Positions 24,404-34,328 are shown, counted from the stretch's first letter. The stretch is 64,000 nucleotides of DNA from Deefgea rivuli DSM 18356 (GCF_000620145.1 NZ_JHVM01000003.1:372001-436000); one strand, 5' to 3'. The notes: generated by a model not told the origin, from the sequence alone. A program made the numbers and translations.

Positions 24404-27307
24404 TTACAAGTCGGCCAACAGCGTTTTAGCTAAATCCTGCTGAGCTGAATTACCTTCTTGAACCGCTTCTTGTAGAATCTCTCGTGCACCTTCAACGTCA
24501 CCCATATCAATATAAGCACGCGCAAGATCAATTTTAGTTTGCACAGGATCATCGGCAGCAAAATCGAGCTCACTACCTGTTGCGGCGGCATCCAAGTCCA
24601 AACTAATATCATCGAGTGCCGCATGCATTGAACCTACAGCTGCGCCAGCCGCAGGCGCATCAATGACAGCCTCTTCATTCAAATCAAAATCAAAATCTAG
24701 GCCAATATCATCCAAATCAGAGGCGGTCTCACTCAGTTGAGTATCTAGACTTGCACCCAAGTCAGGCATATCTAACTCTGGCACACTCAACTCAGGCAGC
24801 TCCAAATCAGTGAGCGTAGAAGCCAATGAATCGGTAACTGCCTCAGCTGGCATAGAAATATCCAGATCTAAAGAATCGGCTAACGAATCGAATTCATCCA
24901 TTTCGGCCGAAGCCAACTCAGGAGAAATACTTTGTACGGGGTTTAACGCCGCATCCAAATCAAAATCGGCCAAGGCATCCAAATCAGCAAGCTCAGCCAA
25001 TTCATTTGCTGCAAAATCAGGTGCCGCACCTAGATCGATAGGTAGATCCAAAGCCATCATCTCATCAGTCGATGGATTGGCAACCAACGGCAAAGTTTGC
25101 TCTTCGATACCAAACTCAAGCTCAGTTGCAACCGAATCAAACGACAAATCAGCAAAATCACTCTCTGACAATGCCACCTCATCAAAACCCAAGCCATCAT
25201 TCAGCTCAGCCACGACAGGTGCTTCAGCAGCAAGCAAGGGCTCGCTTTGCACGTGCGGTGAAGAATCTAAATCCAATTCAAAATCAAGATCATTGTCCAT
25301 AGATTGCGACAAATCAGGCTCAGTCACATCTGAGATCATTGACTCAACAGCTAAAGCACCTGCACCAACAACGGCAGCACCGGCAAGGACTGTCGTATCA
25401 ACCATACTGGCTTCTTGCGCTTGATACAGCGGATTTTCAGGATCGATAGCTCGGCCATTTTCAGCCGTATTATCCCAGTGGACCCCCTTTCCGCCTGTAA
25501 TTGCAAACAAGGCTGAAGCATGTTCTTCAAACGAAATCTTATCTTTTCTGGCGCCGTAAATATCAAGCAATTTCAATCGAATTTCATGACGCGAAGGATC
25601 TTTGTGTAACGCATCCTTCAAGATTTCTTCCGCCTGCGCATCTCGACCGTAGGCCATATACACTTCAGCTTCAGCGATCGGATCTACCTCATCCGTATCA
25701 ATCGTACCCAAACCTTGGCGGCTAAAATCAGTGAGGAATGAGTTTTCAGTCGATTGAGTACTGATTACCCCGCCGCCCGTACTGCCAAGCACGGTATTGG
25801 CCTTCAAATCACCGCCCGTAATAATACTGTCTTCAAATACACCGGGGCGCTGACGACGACGGGCATACCATAAGGCTCCAGCCCCGAGCAAAATTGCCAA
25901 TGCGCCGCCACCCAGTGCCAATGGATTTGCAAACAAGCCTTCAATAAAACCAGCTTCTTCAGGAACTTCAGCAGCAACTTCAATCCGTTTTTTAGTTTTT
26001 ACAGCCGGCGCCGCCGTTACGACCGCACTAGCAGCAACCTCACTCGCCTCTGCCTCAACAGGCAATGAGGCCGCAACAGGTGACGCAAACACTTCTGCAG
26101 ACGAGGCCTTCACTGGCGCAGTCGCAGCAACGGCAGATGCTGGCGCGACTGACTTGGCTTTCATTGCCGCCAACTTTTCCATATCAGCAACATTTTTTTG
26201 CAACTCTGCAACACGCTGATTGGCCTCATTCAACGCTTTTTGGCGAGCTGCAACCTCTTCTTCTAAAGCCTGCAGCTTAGAGGAGTCGCCCGATTTTTTC
26301 GCTGCATCCGCCGCTTTAGATAATTTCAATACATCTTTATTTTTATCAACGGCAGATACGCCCTGATCTTCAACTTTTGCCGCAATTTTACCAGCAGCGG
26401 CTTGCTCGGTTAAATCACGAGCGGGTGCCTTGGCAGCAGCTTCGCCTAATTTATTACGATACTCACTCCAATTAGCCGATTGAACTTTTACTTCTTTCGC
26501 CGCTTCACTGCTACTAAGCTGCTGCATTTCCAAAGCAGTGTGTACGCGCAGAATCTTACCGCGCTTTAGGCGGTTCATATTGCCATCAAAGGCGTCTGGA
26601 TTACTGCGATAAAGACTCACCAGCACCTGATCCAAGCTCACCCCATCAGGCTTGATTTTTTTTGCAACAGCAGACAGCGTGTCACCACCTTTCGTTACAT
26701 ACGAATCAGCATCCGGCGCCTCTTTGCTCGTGGCTTTAGCCTCTTTAGGTTGCGCCTCTTGTATCACCGCTGGTTTTGCAGGTTTAGTTGCGACGGGTTT
26801 AATCGTTCCACCAGTTCGAGTCCCTGGCAAAATACTAGGAGACAATTTCGTTGCCGTTGATGTCGATGCCGAAGGGGTGTAGCCCGCAGGATCAATCAGC
26901 GCGGTATATTCACGCTGAATACGTCCAGACGCCCAGTTAAGCTCAACCAGCAAATCTAAGTAGGGCTCCGCAATCGCCTGCGTGGAGCTCACCGCTACGT
27001 AATATTGCCCATTCCCGCGTTTTTCAATATTAAAGCGAAGACCTAAAGAGCTCGAAGGGTAAGTAATTTGCGCGGTTGAGAATGCTTCTGGCGGTGCCAA
27101 GCTCACAACGAGTGAATCAGACTCACCTGGCTGAACAGAGACGAGATCAATTTCTCCACGAAACGGCTGGCCCAAGCCTGACAAAACATTGAGGCGGCCT
27201 AAACCTGCTGCATTTGCAAACCAAGGTAACGCAGCCATCGTCACGGCCAATACGCATGTTTTAAATCGTGGCGTTTTAAGCACAAGCAATCTCCCAATCG
27301 CGGTCAT
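24404..27307 (-). CDS. fimV: FimV/HubP family polar hub protein
   Basis: A 967-residue protein that in Pseudomonas, Vibrio and Neisseria organises the cell pole and supports type IV pilus function. Order of parts: signal peptide ending FANA; beta-rich periplasmic domain (LGRLNVLSGLGQPFRGEIDL); a LysM peptidoglycan-binding motif near residues 200-260 (YVTKGGDTLSAVAKKI); a coiled coil around 330-385; one membrane span near 470 (GGGALAILLGAGALWYARRR); a very acidic Asp/Glu/Leu-rich cytoplasmic region; and the C-terminal FimV TPR-like cap (DDPVQTKIDLARAYIDMGDVEGAREILQEAV). pilU elsewhere in the window fits twitching motility. Confidence 0.92.
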   Translation of the reverse strand: MTAIGRLLVLKTPRFKTCVLAVTMAALPWFANAAGLGRLNVLSGLGQPFRGEIDLVSVQPGESDSLVVSLAPPEAFSTAQITYPSSSLGLRFNIEKRGNGQYYVAVSSTQAIAEPYLDLLVELNWASGRIQREYTALIDPAGYTPSASTSTATKLSPSILPGTRTGGTIKPVATKPAKPAVIQEAQPKEAKATSKEAPDADSYVTKGGDTLSAVAKKIKPDGVSLDQVLVSLYRSNPDAFDGNMNRLKRGKILRVHTALEMQQLSSSEAAKEVKVQSANWSEYRNKLGEAAAKAPARDLTEQAAAGKIAAKVEDQGVSAVDKNKDVLKLSKAADAAKKSGDSSKLQALEEEVAARQKALNEANQRVAELQKNVADMEKLAAMKAKSVAPASAVAATAPVKASSAEVFASPVAASLPVEAEASEVAASAVVTAAPAVKTKKRIEVAAEVPEEAGFIEGLFANPLALGGGALAILLGAGALWYARRRQRPGVFEDSIITGGDLKANTVLGSTGGGVISTQSTENSFLTDFSRQGLGTIDTDEVDPIAEAEVYMAYGRDAQAEEILKDALHKDPSRHEIRLKLLDIYGARKDKISFEEHASALFAITGGKGVHWDNTAENGRAIDPENPLYQAQEASMVDTTVLAGAAVVGAGALAVESMISDVTEPDLSQSMDNDLDFELDLDSSPHVQSEPLLAAEAPVVAELNDGLGFDEVALSESDFADLSFDSVATELEFGIEEQTLPLVANPSTDEMMALDLPIDLGAAPDFAANELAELADLDALADFDLDAALNPVQSISPELASAEMDEFDSLADSLDLDISMPAEAVTDSLASTLTDLELPELSVPELDMPDLGASLDTQLSETASDLDDIGLDFDFDLNEEAVIDAPAAGAAVGSMHAALDDISLDLDAAATGSELDFAADDPVQTKIDLARAYIDMGDVEGAREILQEAVQEGNSAQQDLAKTLLADL

Positions 27308-27848
27308 ACAATTTCGCTAAATTCATCACTAAGAATTTAAATTCGACTTTATTTCACCGAACCAATTCGCAAACTTTCGCACAAAGACAGCAAAACAAAC
27401 AGCATGTTTATTTATGTCGATAAGCATTCAATAATTACCCGATAATACTAACAATTCAAACTAAAGCAGAATTTTATATTCGTTTTTATGCTTGAACGTA
27501 ACAGAGATGCTACGTTTTTTCGAAATTCTAGCCAAATCACACGCTTTTAAAACTCTGAGCCTGAGTAAATTCAAACCCATCTTAGAAGCTCTACCCACAA
27601 ACGCCCTAGAACCTCAACAGCGATACCGACATTTGCAACGTCAAATACCCTCGGCACTTCAGCCGACTTGCTAAACTTTTTACACTGCAGATTAGGCAAG
27701 ACCGGGACATGTACATACCTCAACGACGGCGAATCTTAATAACTCGCCATTACGGCAATCAGCAAGCCAAAATGCAATACCAACCAGTACGCTGCGCACT
27801 CTGCTAAAATATTGGTATTTTTACAGCCACCAAAAATAAGGACAAGCA
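27308..27848. other. 541-nt AT-rich intergenic region between fimV and fdxA
   Basis: This is the divergent upstream region of fimV (minus) and fdxA (plus), the longest gap in the window. A 60-codon open frame with a TTG start (27492-27674) has no ribosome site or recognisable product, so I do not call it a gene. An inverted repeat ATACCAA / TTGGTAT spans about 27778-27821, just ahead of fdxA, and may be an operator or leader hairpin. Otherwise I see nothing conserved. Confidence 0.5.
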
Positions 27849-28172
27849 ATGACTTATGTTGTCACTGATGCCTGTGTGAAATGCAAATACACCGATTGTG
27901 TTGACGTTTGCCCAGTAGATTGCTTTCGCGAAGGGCCTAACTTTCTCGTAATCGATCCCGATGAATGCATTGACTGCACGCTTTGCGTAGCAGAATGCCC
28001 AGTAGAAGCGATTTACGCAGAAGACGACGTTCCTGCAGATATGTTGCCTTTTATTGCGCTGAATGCCGAACTGGCAAAAACCTGGCCAACAATAGTCGAG
28101 AAAAAAGAACCGCTCGAAGACCACGAAACATGGGCCACAGTGAGCGGAAAATTCGATGAAATTGAGCGTTAA
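27849..28172 (+). CDS. fdxA: Seven-iron ferredoxin (3Fe-4S / 4Fe-4S)
   Basis: A 107-residue electron carrier. The N-terminal half binds the clusters: [18 protein letters not shown] and [17 protein letters not shown]. The insertion between the first cysteines and the extra C-terminal tail ([15 protein letters not shown]) are those of the 7Fe Azotobacter FdI-type FdxA of proteobacteria. The electron partner is unknown. The ATG is preceded by AAGGACAAGC. Confidence 0.95.
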   Translation: MTYVVTDACVKCKYTDCVDVCPVDCFREGPNFLVIDPDECIDCTLCVAECPVEAIYAEDDVPADMLPFIALNAELAKTWPTIVEKKEPLEDHETWATVSGKFDEIER

Positions 28173-28241
28173 GGTAAAGCGCTTAGCTTAAAACTTGCCC
28201 AAACACTAAAAACCAATTAAACTCTTTGGTTCTACAACCTT

Positions 28242-28268
28242 GCCTAACCGTGGTCGCTAGCGGTAGGC
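28242..28268 (+). promoter_or_regulatory. Possible S6:S18 autoregulatory leader hairpin
   Basis: GCCTA-a-CCG pairs with CGG-TAGGC about 20 nt ahead of rpsF. The known S6:S18 leader of bacterial rpsF operons is a hairpin with an exposed CCG that the S6-S18 pair binds. Here CCG is at 28248-28250. The match is by eye only and the loop arrangement was not tested. Confidence 0.35.
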
Positions 28269-28289
28269 TGTAACCCGTAAGGAGACTTC

Positions 28290-28655
28290 ATGCGACATTA
28301 TGAAATCGTATTTATCGTACACCCTGATCAAAGCGAACAAGTTCCAGCAATGATCGAGCGTTACAAAGCACTGATCACTTCAGGTGCAGGCTCAATTCAC
28401 CGTCTTGAAGACTGGGGCCGTCGTCAATTGGCTTACCCAATCCAAAAGATCCACAAAGCTCATTATGTAATGATGAACATCGAGTGCAGCCAAGCAACTT
28501 TGGATGAAATCGAGCACGCATTTAAATTCAATGATGCAGTTTTACGTCACTTGACACTTAAAACTGATGTTGCTGCAACCGAAGCTTCGCCAATGATGAA
28601 AGAAGAAAAATCTAAATCATTGTCACAAGCTGCTGGTGAAGGCCTAGCCGCTTAA
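28290..28655 (+). CDS. rpsF: 30S ribosomal protein S6
   Basis: A 121-residue ribosomal protein that binds the central domain of 16S rRNA as a pair with S18. [25 protein letters not shown] and the segment [23 protein letters not shown] are textbook S6. The acidic/Ser-rich tail after residue 95 is variable in the family. AAGGAGA lies before the ATG. It is the first gene of rpsF-priB-rpsR-rplI. Confidence 0.97.
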   Translation: MRHYEIVFIVHPDQSEQVPAMIERYKALITSGAGSIHRLEDWGRRQLAYPIQKIHKAHYVMMNIECSQATLDEIEHAFKFNDAVLRHLTLKTDVAATEASPMMKEEKSKSLSQAAGEGLAA

Positions 28656-28665
28656 TTCGGCTAAA

Positions 28666-28971
28666 TTGAACTTACGAAACCGAGTATTAATCGAAGGCTA
28701 CTTGATTAGAGACTCAAGTTTACGCAGCACGCCAGCAGGAATTCCTGTGATTGAAGGACGAATTATTCATCAATCATCACAAGAACAACTGGGCAGCATG
28801 CGCAAAGTTGAATGTGAAATTCCTTTTTTAGCTCTAGGTGATGTAGCGCAAGCGATTGCGAAACTCCCCCAAGAACAAAAGCTAAAATGCAAAGGATTTC
28901 TCGCCGCTAAGAATCAACGCTTTCGTCATGCACTGGTTTTGCATATTGATGCATTTGAACTTTTGAATTGA
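28666..28971 (+). CDS. priB: Primosomal replication protein PriB (TTG start)
   Basis: A 101-residue single-stranded-DNA-binding OB-fold protein. PriB joins PriA and DnaT to reload the replicative helicase at stalled forks. The pattern NRVLIEGYLI, LRSTPAGIPVIEGRIIH and EIPFLALGDVAQAI fits the short PriB of Neisseria/betaproteobacteria. The only sensible start is TTG 28666, 10 nt after the rpsF stop, with no strong ribosome site, so translation is probably coupled to rpsF and kept low. The gene order rpsF-priB-rpsR-rplI is conserved. Confidence 0.9.
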   Translation: MNLRNRVLIEGYLIRDSSLRSTPAGIPVIEGRIIHQSSQEQLGSMRKVECEIPFLALGDVAQAIAKLPQEQKLKCKGFLAAKNQRFRHALVLHIDAFELLN

Positions 28972-28980
28972 GGAACACTC

Positions 28981-29208
28981 ATGTCTCGCAATCTTTTCAA
29001 GCGGAAGAAATTTTGCCGCTTCTCTGCCGAAGGCATTTTGCACGTTGATTACAAAGACGTAGCTTTGCTTAAAGACTTTATCTCTGAAAACGGCAAGATC
29101 ATTCCTGCACGTATCACTGGTACTAAAGCTAAATACCAACGTCAATTGTCGACTGCCATCAAATTGGCTCGCTTCTTGGCTTTGTTGCCGTACACTGACC
29201 AACACTAA
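28981..29208 (+). CDS. rpsR: 30S ribosomal protein S18
   Basis: A 75-residue ribosomal protein that pairs with S6. The sequence [37 protein letters not shown] and [20 protein letters not shown] are the standard S18 blocks. The ATG follows the priB stop by 9 nt with GAGGAAC ahead. Confidence 0.97.
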   Translation: MSRNLFKRKKFCRFSAEGILHVDYKDVALLKDFISENGKIIPARITGTKAKYQRQLSTAIKLARFLALLPYTDQH

Positions 29209-29228
29209 TCGAGCAAGGAGAACTTAAC

Positions 29229-29681
29229 ATGCAAATTATCCTACTCGAAAAAGTAGCAAACCTAGGTACATTGGGCGACGTGGTTAAAGTGAAAGATGGT
29301 TACGCACGTAACTTCTTGATCCCACAAGGCAAAGCAAAGCGCGCAAACGAAGCCAACTTGGCTGAATTTGAAGCACGCCGTGCTGAATTGGAAGCAAAAC
29401 AAGCTGAAATCTTGGCACAAGCGCAAGCACGTGCAGCTCAGTTGGAAGGCGCCTCATTCACTATCGGCCAAAAAGCCGGTGTAGATGGTCGTTTGTTCGG
29501 CTCTGTTACAACACAAGACATCGCTGATGCAATCACTGCAGCTGGTATCGAAATCAAGAAATTTGAAGTGCGTTTGCCAGAAGGCCCGTTCAAGGCAATC
29601 GGCGAATACGAAGTGGCATTAGCATTGCACCACGACGTTGTTAGCACTGTTAAATTGCAAGTTGTTGGTACTGCTGCTTAA
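29229..29681 (+). CDS. rplI: 50S ribosomal protein L9
   Basis: A 150-residue dumbbell-shaped protein of the large subunit. The N-terminal domain [36 protein letters not shown] is the L9 signature, followed by the Ala/Glu-rich connecting helix and the C-terminal domain with [17 protein letters not shown]. It is the last gene of its operon; a terminator follows. Confidence 0.97.
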   Translation: MQIILLEKVANLGTLGDVVKVKDGYARNFLIPQGKAKRANEANLAEFEARRAELEAKQAEILAQAQARAAQLEGASFTIGQKAGVDGRLFGSVTTQDIADAITAAGIEIKKFEVRLPEGPFKAIGEYEVALALHHDVVSTVKLQVVGTAA

Positions 29682-29713
29682 TTAAGCACAGATCTCATCT
29701 TGATGATGCAATA

Positions 29714-29746
29714 CAAAAAGCCACGATGCATATCGTGGCTTTTTTC
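29714..29746. terminator. Terminator of the rpsF operon (bidirectional)
   Basis: AAAAAGCCACGAT / ATCGTGGCTTTTTT with a short loop. It sits between convergent rplI and tcdA. Confidence 0.9.
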
Positions 29747-29760
29747 ATGCTTGAATCACA

Positions 29761-30540
29761 TTATTTTGCCAACACTTTTAATACGCGTGATACCGCAACC
29801 AAACCAAATGTCGCCGTCACTGTCATTGCCGCACCAAAACCGCCCTCACAATCCAAACGCACGCCCTCACCCACCAAAGGCTTGCTGGCGCACACCGAAC
29901 CATCCGCTTGTGGATACACCAATTGCTCGGTCGAATAGACGCACTCAATACCAAACTTCTTACCCGCTTTTGGAAACTGATAGTCGCGCCGCAATAAGCT
30001 ACGCACTTTCGATGCTAACGGATCTTGAATCGTTCGACTTAAATCGTCGACTAGAATTTGTGTTGGATCGACCTGTCCGCCAGCGCCACCCACAGTAATT
30101 AATTTCACTTTATTGCGACGACACCAAGCGATCAATGCCGCTTTAGTTTTAACGCTATCAATACAATCGATTACGAAATCAAATTGACCCGCCAAATATT
30201 CAACGAAATTTTCTGGCGCAATAAAATCTTCAATTTGCTTAATTTGAATTTCAGGATTGATCGCCAGCATGCGCTCGGCCAATACCACTACTTTCATCCG
30301 CCCAAATTGACCTTCCATTGCAGGCAATTGCCGATTGGTATTTGAGATACACACATCATCCAAATCAATTAATGTGACCTGACCCACGCCTGATCGCGCC
30401 AACGCTTCGCCAGCCCAAGAGCCAACGCCGCCAACACCAATTACACAAACTCGTGCTGTGTAAAATTTTTCTAGCGCCGCCAAGCCATATAAACGCGCAA
30501 TACCGGCAAAACGGCTGCGGTAGGCATCAGACATTTCCAT
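29761..30540 (-). CDS. tcdA: tRNA threonylcarbamoyladenosine dehydratase
   Basis: A 259-residue E1-like enzyme (E. coli CsdL/YgdL) that uses ATP to cyclise t6A37 of tRNA to ct6A. The adenylation loop VIGVGGVGSWAGEALARSGVG, LIDLDDVCISNTNRQ and DFVIDCIDSVKTKAALIAWC are all present. It usually works with the CsdA-CsdE sulfur system, which is not in the window. The first codons MEMSDAYRSRFAGIARLYG are standard. Confidence 0.93.
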   Translation of the reverse strand: MEMSDAYRSRFAGIARLYGLAALEKFYTARVCVIGVGGVGSWAGEALARSGVGQVTLIDLDDVCISNTNRQLPAMEGQFGRMKVVVLAERMLAINPEIQIKQIEDFIAPENFVEYLAGQFDFVIDCIDSVKTKAALIAWCRRNKVKLITVGGAGGQVDPTQILVDDLSRTIQDPLASKVRSLLRRDYQFPKAGKKFGIECVYSTEQLVYPQADGSVCASKPLVGEGVRLDCEGGFGAAMTVTATFGLVAVSRVLKVLAK

Positions 30541-30551
30541 AATTCATTCCA

Positions 30552-30578
30552 AAATAATACAGCCCCAAGCGGGGCTGC
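30552..30578 (-). terminator. Terminator between phaR and tcdA
   Basis: CAGCCCC-gctt-GGGGCTG followed on the minus strand by TATTATTTT. It separates phaR from downstream tcdA. Confidence 0.75.
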
Positions 30579-30591
30579 AATAAAAAAACTA

Positions 30592-30639
30592 GGTATATGA
30601 CTGCATACATTACAAATAAAAGCCTACAGAGCAATACCC
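30592..30639 (-). repeat. 3'-end palindromic element, copy 5
   Basis: On the minus strand GGGTATTGCTCTGTAGGC begins at the base after the phaR stop; the far arm is TGCATAC...GGTATATG read on the plus strand. This copy has the cleanest first arm of the family. Confidence 0.7.
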
Positions 30640-31323
30640 TTACTCAGGCTTTGGCGCCGCTTTACGGCGAGTTGCCGGCTTCTTAGCCACAACAGCAGGG
30701 GACTCAGCGTCAGGCTGAGGCTCTGGGCTCGCAGTTGCAACAGGGGTTTCAGTCGGGCGCACCTCATCCGCTTCAGCGCGTTGCGGGCCACCTGGCATAC
30801 CAAATCCAGTAAATAAATTCTTTGCGCGATCTTGCAATTGCTGCTGCATATCGACAAACATGCTGGTACTACTTTCCAAATAATTACCCATCATATTTTG
30901 AATTGCCGGCCCCTGGAACTTCATAAATTCACCCCAGAGATTATTATTAGCAAAAATTGGATTATCACTGACGATGGTGGATTTGGCTTGATCTTGCAAA
31001 CGTCCCTGCATGTCAGCAAACAACTGCATGTTCTTTTCTAAATAATTCCCCATTAAGCCCTGCATTGCATGACCATAAAAACGAATAATTTGTGTGAGCA
31101 CATCATAAGAAAACATCGGCATACCGCCCGCTTCTTCTTCTAAAATAATTTGCAGCAAAACACTGCGCGTCAAATCTTCGTTGGTTTTAGCATCCAAGAT
31201 TGAAATATCAATACCATCGAGCACCAATTGCTTTACATCACTTAAGGTAATGTAGCTACTCGTATGCGTATCGTATAAACGACGGTTAGGATATTTCTTA
31301 ATGACTCGTTTTTCGACACTCAT
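30640..31323 (-). CDS. phaR: Polyhydroxyalkanoate synthesis repressor PhaR
   Basis: A 227-residue regulator that senses PHA granules and represses the phasin gene. The DNA-binding N-terminal domain KRVIKKYPNRRLYDTHTSSY is nearly invariant in the family. Two granule-associated repeats follow: FYGHAMQGLMGNYLEKNMQLFADMQ and FQGPAIQNMMGNYLESSTSMFVDMQ (each longer than the motif quoted in databases). A Lys/Ala tail ends the protein. ATG 31323 (MSVEKRVI) has GGGGG ahead; the longer frame to 31359 is unlikely. It is divergent from the phasin gene, whose promoter it probably controls. Confidence 0.93.
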   Translation of the reverse strand: MSVEKRVIKKYPNRRLYDTHTSSYITLSDVKQLVLDGIDISILDAKTNEDLTRSVLLQIILEEEAGGMPMFSYDVLTQIIRFYGHAMQGLMGNYLEKNMQLFADMQGRLQDQAKSTIVSDNPIFANNNLWGEFMKFQGPAIQNMMGNYLESSTSMFVDMQQQLQDRAKNLFTGFGMPGGPQRAEADEVRPTETPVATASPEPQPDAESPAVVAKKPATRRKAAPKPE

Positions 31324-31399
31324 TGATTCAAACCCCCGAAATAATTGACCTATCAGCATTATCTAATGAGGATAGTCTGGTGTTACGCTCGATGCAACA

Positions 31400-31412
31400 T
31401 GATGCATCGCAC
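31400..31412. promoter_or_regulatory. Probable PhaR operator 1
   Basis: TGATGCATCGCAC differs at one position from TG[N]TGC[N]3GCAA, the PhbF/PhaR site reported for Herbaspirillum. It lies just upstream of the phasin -35 box. Confidence 0.5.
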
Positions 31413-31421
31413 AAATTTATA

Positions 31422-31450
31422 TTGACAACAATAAAAAGCTCTTCCAAAAT
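31422..31450 (+). promoter_or_regulatory. Sigma-70 promoter of the phasin gene
   Basis: A perfect TTGACA (31422-31427), a 17-nt spacer and CAAAAT (31445-31450). It is bracketed by two PhaR-like sites and is 75 nt from the phasin ATG. Confidence 0.65.
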
Positions 31451-31459
31451 GAAGCCGTA

Positions 31460-31472
31460 TTGTGCATTGCAA
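31460..31472. promoter_or_regulatory. Probable PhaR operator 2
   Basis: TTGTGCATTGCAA has the TGC-N3-GCAA core exact and one mismatch in the leading TG. It lies at the predicted transcription start of the phasin gene, a position suited to repression. Confidence 0.55.
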
Positions 31473-31524
31473 CATTTAACCAGATTGAGTCCAGTTCACC
31501 CAAACATCTTTCAGGAGTAGCAGC

Positions 31525-32094
31525 ATGACAACCGCACAGCAACAATTTAACGACTTCGCCACCGAACAATTCGAAACCATCTTGCGTTTTACGCGCATTT
31601 CAATTGATGCCGCAGACCGCCTAGTTAAGCTACAAGTTGAAACTGCAAAAAATACGCTTGAAGATTCAGCGCGTAATGCAAAGGAACTTTCAGGCATCAA
31701 AGATACTCAAGCCGCTTTTGCTGCGCAGCAAAAACTATCGGAAGCAGCAGTCGACAACTCTATTTCTTATAGCCGTAGCTTGTATGAAATTGCATCACAA
31801 GCACAAACTGAATTTAGCAAACTTGTTGATGAACGCAGCGTTTACTTCAACAAAAACATTGTTTCAGGTCTAGATCGCTTTGTTAAATCGGCACCAGCCG
31901 GTACAGATGCGGCCGTTGCAGCTGTAAAATCCACAGTTCAAGCTACTGCTGCTGCAGTTGACAGCATGACTAAAGCAGCCAAACAAGTTGCTGACTTTGC
32001 AGATGCCTCAGTCAAAGCAGCATCAACTGCAACTGCTGATGCAGTTAAAACTGCCGCTAAGAAAACAAACGGTTCAAGCACAACGGCACAATAA
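31525..32094 (+). CDS. phaP: Phasin family protein
   Basis: A 189-residue helical protein that coats polyhydroxyalkanoate granules. It begins QQQFNDFATEQFETILRFTRISIDAADRLVKLQVE, has the amphipathic heptads and central YSRSLYEIASQAQTEF of the Phasin_2 family, and ends in an Ala/Lys/Thr-rich tail (VKTAAKKTNGSSTT) like that of other betaproteobacterial phasins. CAGGAGTAGCAGC lies before the ATG. Divergent phaR and two operator-like sites support repression when no granules are present. Confidence 0.9.
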   Translation: MTTAQQQFNDFATEQFETILRFTRISIDAADRLVKLQVETAKNTLEDSARNAKELSGIKDTQAAFAAQQKLSEAAVDNSISYSRSLYEIASQAQTEFSKLVDERSVYFNKNIVSGLDRFVKSAPAGTDAAVAAVKSTVQATAAAVDSMTKAAKQVADFADASVKAASTATADAVKTAAKKTNGSSTTAQ

Positions 32095-32116
32095 TTAACG
32101 AATTACCGTATCAAAC

Positions 32117-32147
32117 AAACGGGCACTGAAAAGTGCCCGTTTTTTAT
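32117..32147. terminator. Terminator between phasin gene and pnp
   Basis: AAACGGGCACT / AGTGCCCGTTTTTT with a 4-nt loop, 22 nt after the phasin stop. The A-run on the other side lets it also serve pnp. Confidence 0.9.
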
Positions 32148-32174
32148 TACCCAAGGGCCAAAGCCTCTAGGATT

Positions 32175-34328
32175 TTACTCTTCAGTCACTTCCGCAACCA
32201 CAACCACTTCAGCCGGCGCATTCGCAGCCGCCTCATCATTCAAAACAGCTTTAATTGACAAACGAATACGACCTTTTTCGTCTTGCTCAATCACTTTAAC
32301 ACGAACGATCTCGCCTTCTTTCAGATAGTCGCCCACGTTATTGATACGCTCATTCGCGATTTGGCTAATGTGCACCAAGCCATCTTTACCTGGCATGATT
32401 GAAACGATAGCACCGACGTTTTTATCCAAGATCTTAACCACTGGACCTTCGTAGATACGACCAATTTCAACTTCAGCAGTGATTTCTTCGATACGACGAC
32501 GCGCTTCAGCTGCGCCTTCTGCCGAAACAGAAGCAATCGTGATCGTACCATCTTCAGTAATGTCGATTTGTGTGCCAGTTTCTTCAGTCAAAGCACGAAT
32601 AACCGAACCACCTTTACCAATCACATCACGGATTTTTTCTGGATTGATTTTCATCGTGTAAAGACGTGGAGCGTGTTCGCTCACTTCTTCACGCGCGCCA
32701 TCCAATGCGCCTTTCATGATACCGATGATGTGAACACGACCTTCTTTAGCTTGGTCGAGTGCAACACGCATGATTTCTTTGGTGATACCGGTGATTTTGA
32801 TGTCCATTTGCAGCGCAGTAATACCGTTTTCAGTACCCGCAACTTTAAAGTCCATATCGCCGAGATGATCTTCGTCGCCCAAGATATCCGACAATACCGC
32901 GAAGGCATTACCTTCTTTAATCAAACCCATTGCGATACCCGCAACGTGGTTTTTCATCGGCACACCTGCATCCATCAATGCCAAAGAACCACCGCAAACC
33001 GACGCCATTGAAGACGAACCGTTTGATTCAGTGATTTCAGACACGACGCGCATTGAGTAAGCGAAATCTTCTTTCGCTGGCAACATCGCGATCAAAGCAC
33101 GCTTAGCTAAACGACCGTGACCGATTTCACGACGTTTTGGCACACCAACACGACCAGTTTCACCCGTCGAGTACGGAGGGAAGTTGTAATGCAGCATAAA
33201 GCTGTCAGTGTAACCGCCATGCAATGCATCGATTTTTTGTTCGTCAAGCTTAGTACCCAAAGTGGCAGCAACAATCGCTTGAGTTTCACCACGCGTAAAC
33301 AATACCGAGCCATGCGCGCGCGGCAATACACCAGTGCGAATCGAAATTGGACGTACAGTGCGCGTATCACGACCATCGATACGTGGCTCGCCCGCCAAAA
33401 TTTGACCGCGAACGATTTCGCCTTCCAAACCTTTAAAGATGCCTTTGATTTCATTGGCAGCCAAAGTGCCAGTTTCTTCAGTAATCAGCGCGTCTTTCAC
33501 CAAAGCCCAAGTTTCATTGATTTTTTGCGTACGAGCTTGTTTTTGACGTAATTTGAAACCTTGTGCCAAGCCTTCAGCAGCGATGCCGCGTACTTGCGCG
33601 ATCAAAGCTTCGTTAGCAACAGGGGCAGTCCAGTCAAACAATTCTGGATTCACTTCATCCGCCAATTCATTGATCGCGTTAATTGCCACTTGCATTTGCT
33701 CGTGACCGAATACGACCGCGCCCAACATAATGCTTTCAGACAATTCGCTGGCTTCAGACTCAACCATCAATACCGCTTGACTCGTACCCGCAACAACCAA
33801 GTCCATTTGGCTGTCTTTCATTTCTGACATAGCTGGGCACAATACGTATTCGCCGTTAATGTAACCCACGCGCGCAGCGCCGATTGGGCCATCAAAAGGC
33901 ACGCCAGACAGAGTCAACGCAGCAGAAGCGCCGATCATTGCGGCAATATCAGAATCAACTTCAGGGTTAATCGACATCACGGTAGCGATAATTTGGATGT
34001 CGTTAAAGAAACCTTCAGGGAACAACGGGCGAATCGGACGATCGATCAAACGGCTCGTCAATACTTCTTTTTCCGATGGCTTGCCTTCACGTTTGAAGAA
34101 ACCACCAGGGATTTTACCTGCAGCGTAAGTGCGCTCTTGGTAATCAACAGTCAATGGGAAAAAATCTTGGCCCGGTTTAACCGAGCGAGCGGCAACGACA
34201 GTCACCAATACAGAGGTACCATCCACATCAACCATCACGGCGCCAGTCGCTTGACGTGCAATTTCACCGGTTTCGATGGTGACGGTATTTTTGCCAAAAG
34301 CAAAAGATTTAGTAAATTTATTGAACAC
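32175..34328 (-). CDS. pnp: Polyribonucleotide nucleotidyltransferase (PNPase)
   Basis: A 717-residue phosphorolytic 3'-5' exoribonuclease and degradosome partner. Two RNase PH cores ([17 protein letters not shown]... and [22 protein letters not shown]), then a KH domain with [17 protein letters not shown] and an S1 domain with [28 protein letters not shown]. The length matches E. coli Pnp (711). It follows rpsO, but a terminator lies between them. Confidence 0.97.
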   Translation of the reverse strand: MFNKFTKSFAFGKNTVTIETGEIARQATGAVMVDVDGTSVLVTVVAARSVKPGQDFFPLTVDYQERTYAAGKIPGGFFKREGKPSEKEVLTSRLIDRPIRPLFPEGFFNDIQIIATVMSINPEVDSDIAAMIGASAALTLSGVPFDGPIGAARVGYINGEYVLCPAMSEMKDSQMDLVVAGTSQAVLMVESEASELSESIMLGAVVFGHEQMQVAINAINELADEVNPELFDWTAPVANEALIAQVRGIAAEGLAQGFKLRQKQARTQKINETWALVKDALITEETGTLAANEIKGIFKGLEGEIVRGQILAGEPRIDGRDTRTVRPISIRTGVLPRAHGSVLFTRGETQAIVAATLGTKLDEQKIDALHGGYTDSFMLHYNFPPYSTGETGRVGVPKRREIGHGRLAKRALIAMLPAKEDFAYSMRVVSEITESNGSSSMASVCGGSLALMDAGVPMKNHVAGIAMGLIKEGNAFAVLSDILGDEDHLGDMDFKVAGTENGITALQMDIKITGITKEIMRVALDQAKEGRVHIIGIMKGALDGAREEVSEHAPRLYTMKINPEKIRDVIGKGGSVIRALTEETGTQIDITEDGTITIASVSAEGAAEARRRIEEITAEVEIGRIYEGPVVKILDKNVGAIVSIMPGKDGLVHISQIANERINNVGDYLKEGEIVRVKVIEQDEKGRIRLSIKAVLNDEAAANAPAEVVVVAEVTEE

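Noticed and set aside
24810..25424. 204-codon plus-strand open frame opposite fimV
   Set aside because: It is the shadow of the acidic, low-complexity part of FimV (Ser/Ala-rich product with no start signal).
27492..27674. 60-codon open frame with a TTG start in the fimV-fdxA gap
   Set aside because: No ribosome site, no recognisable motif, composition like the surrounding AT-rich gap; not called as a gene.
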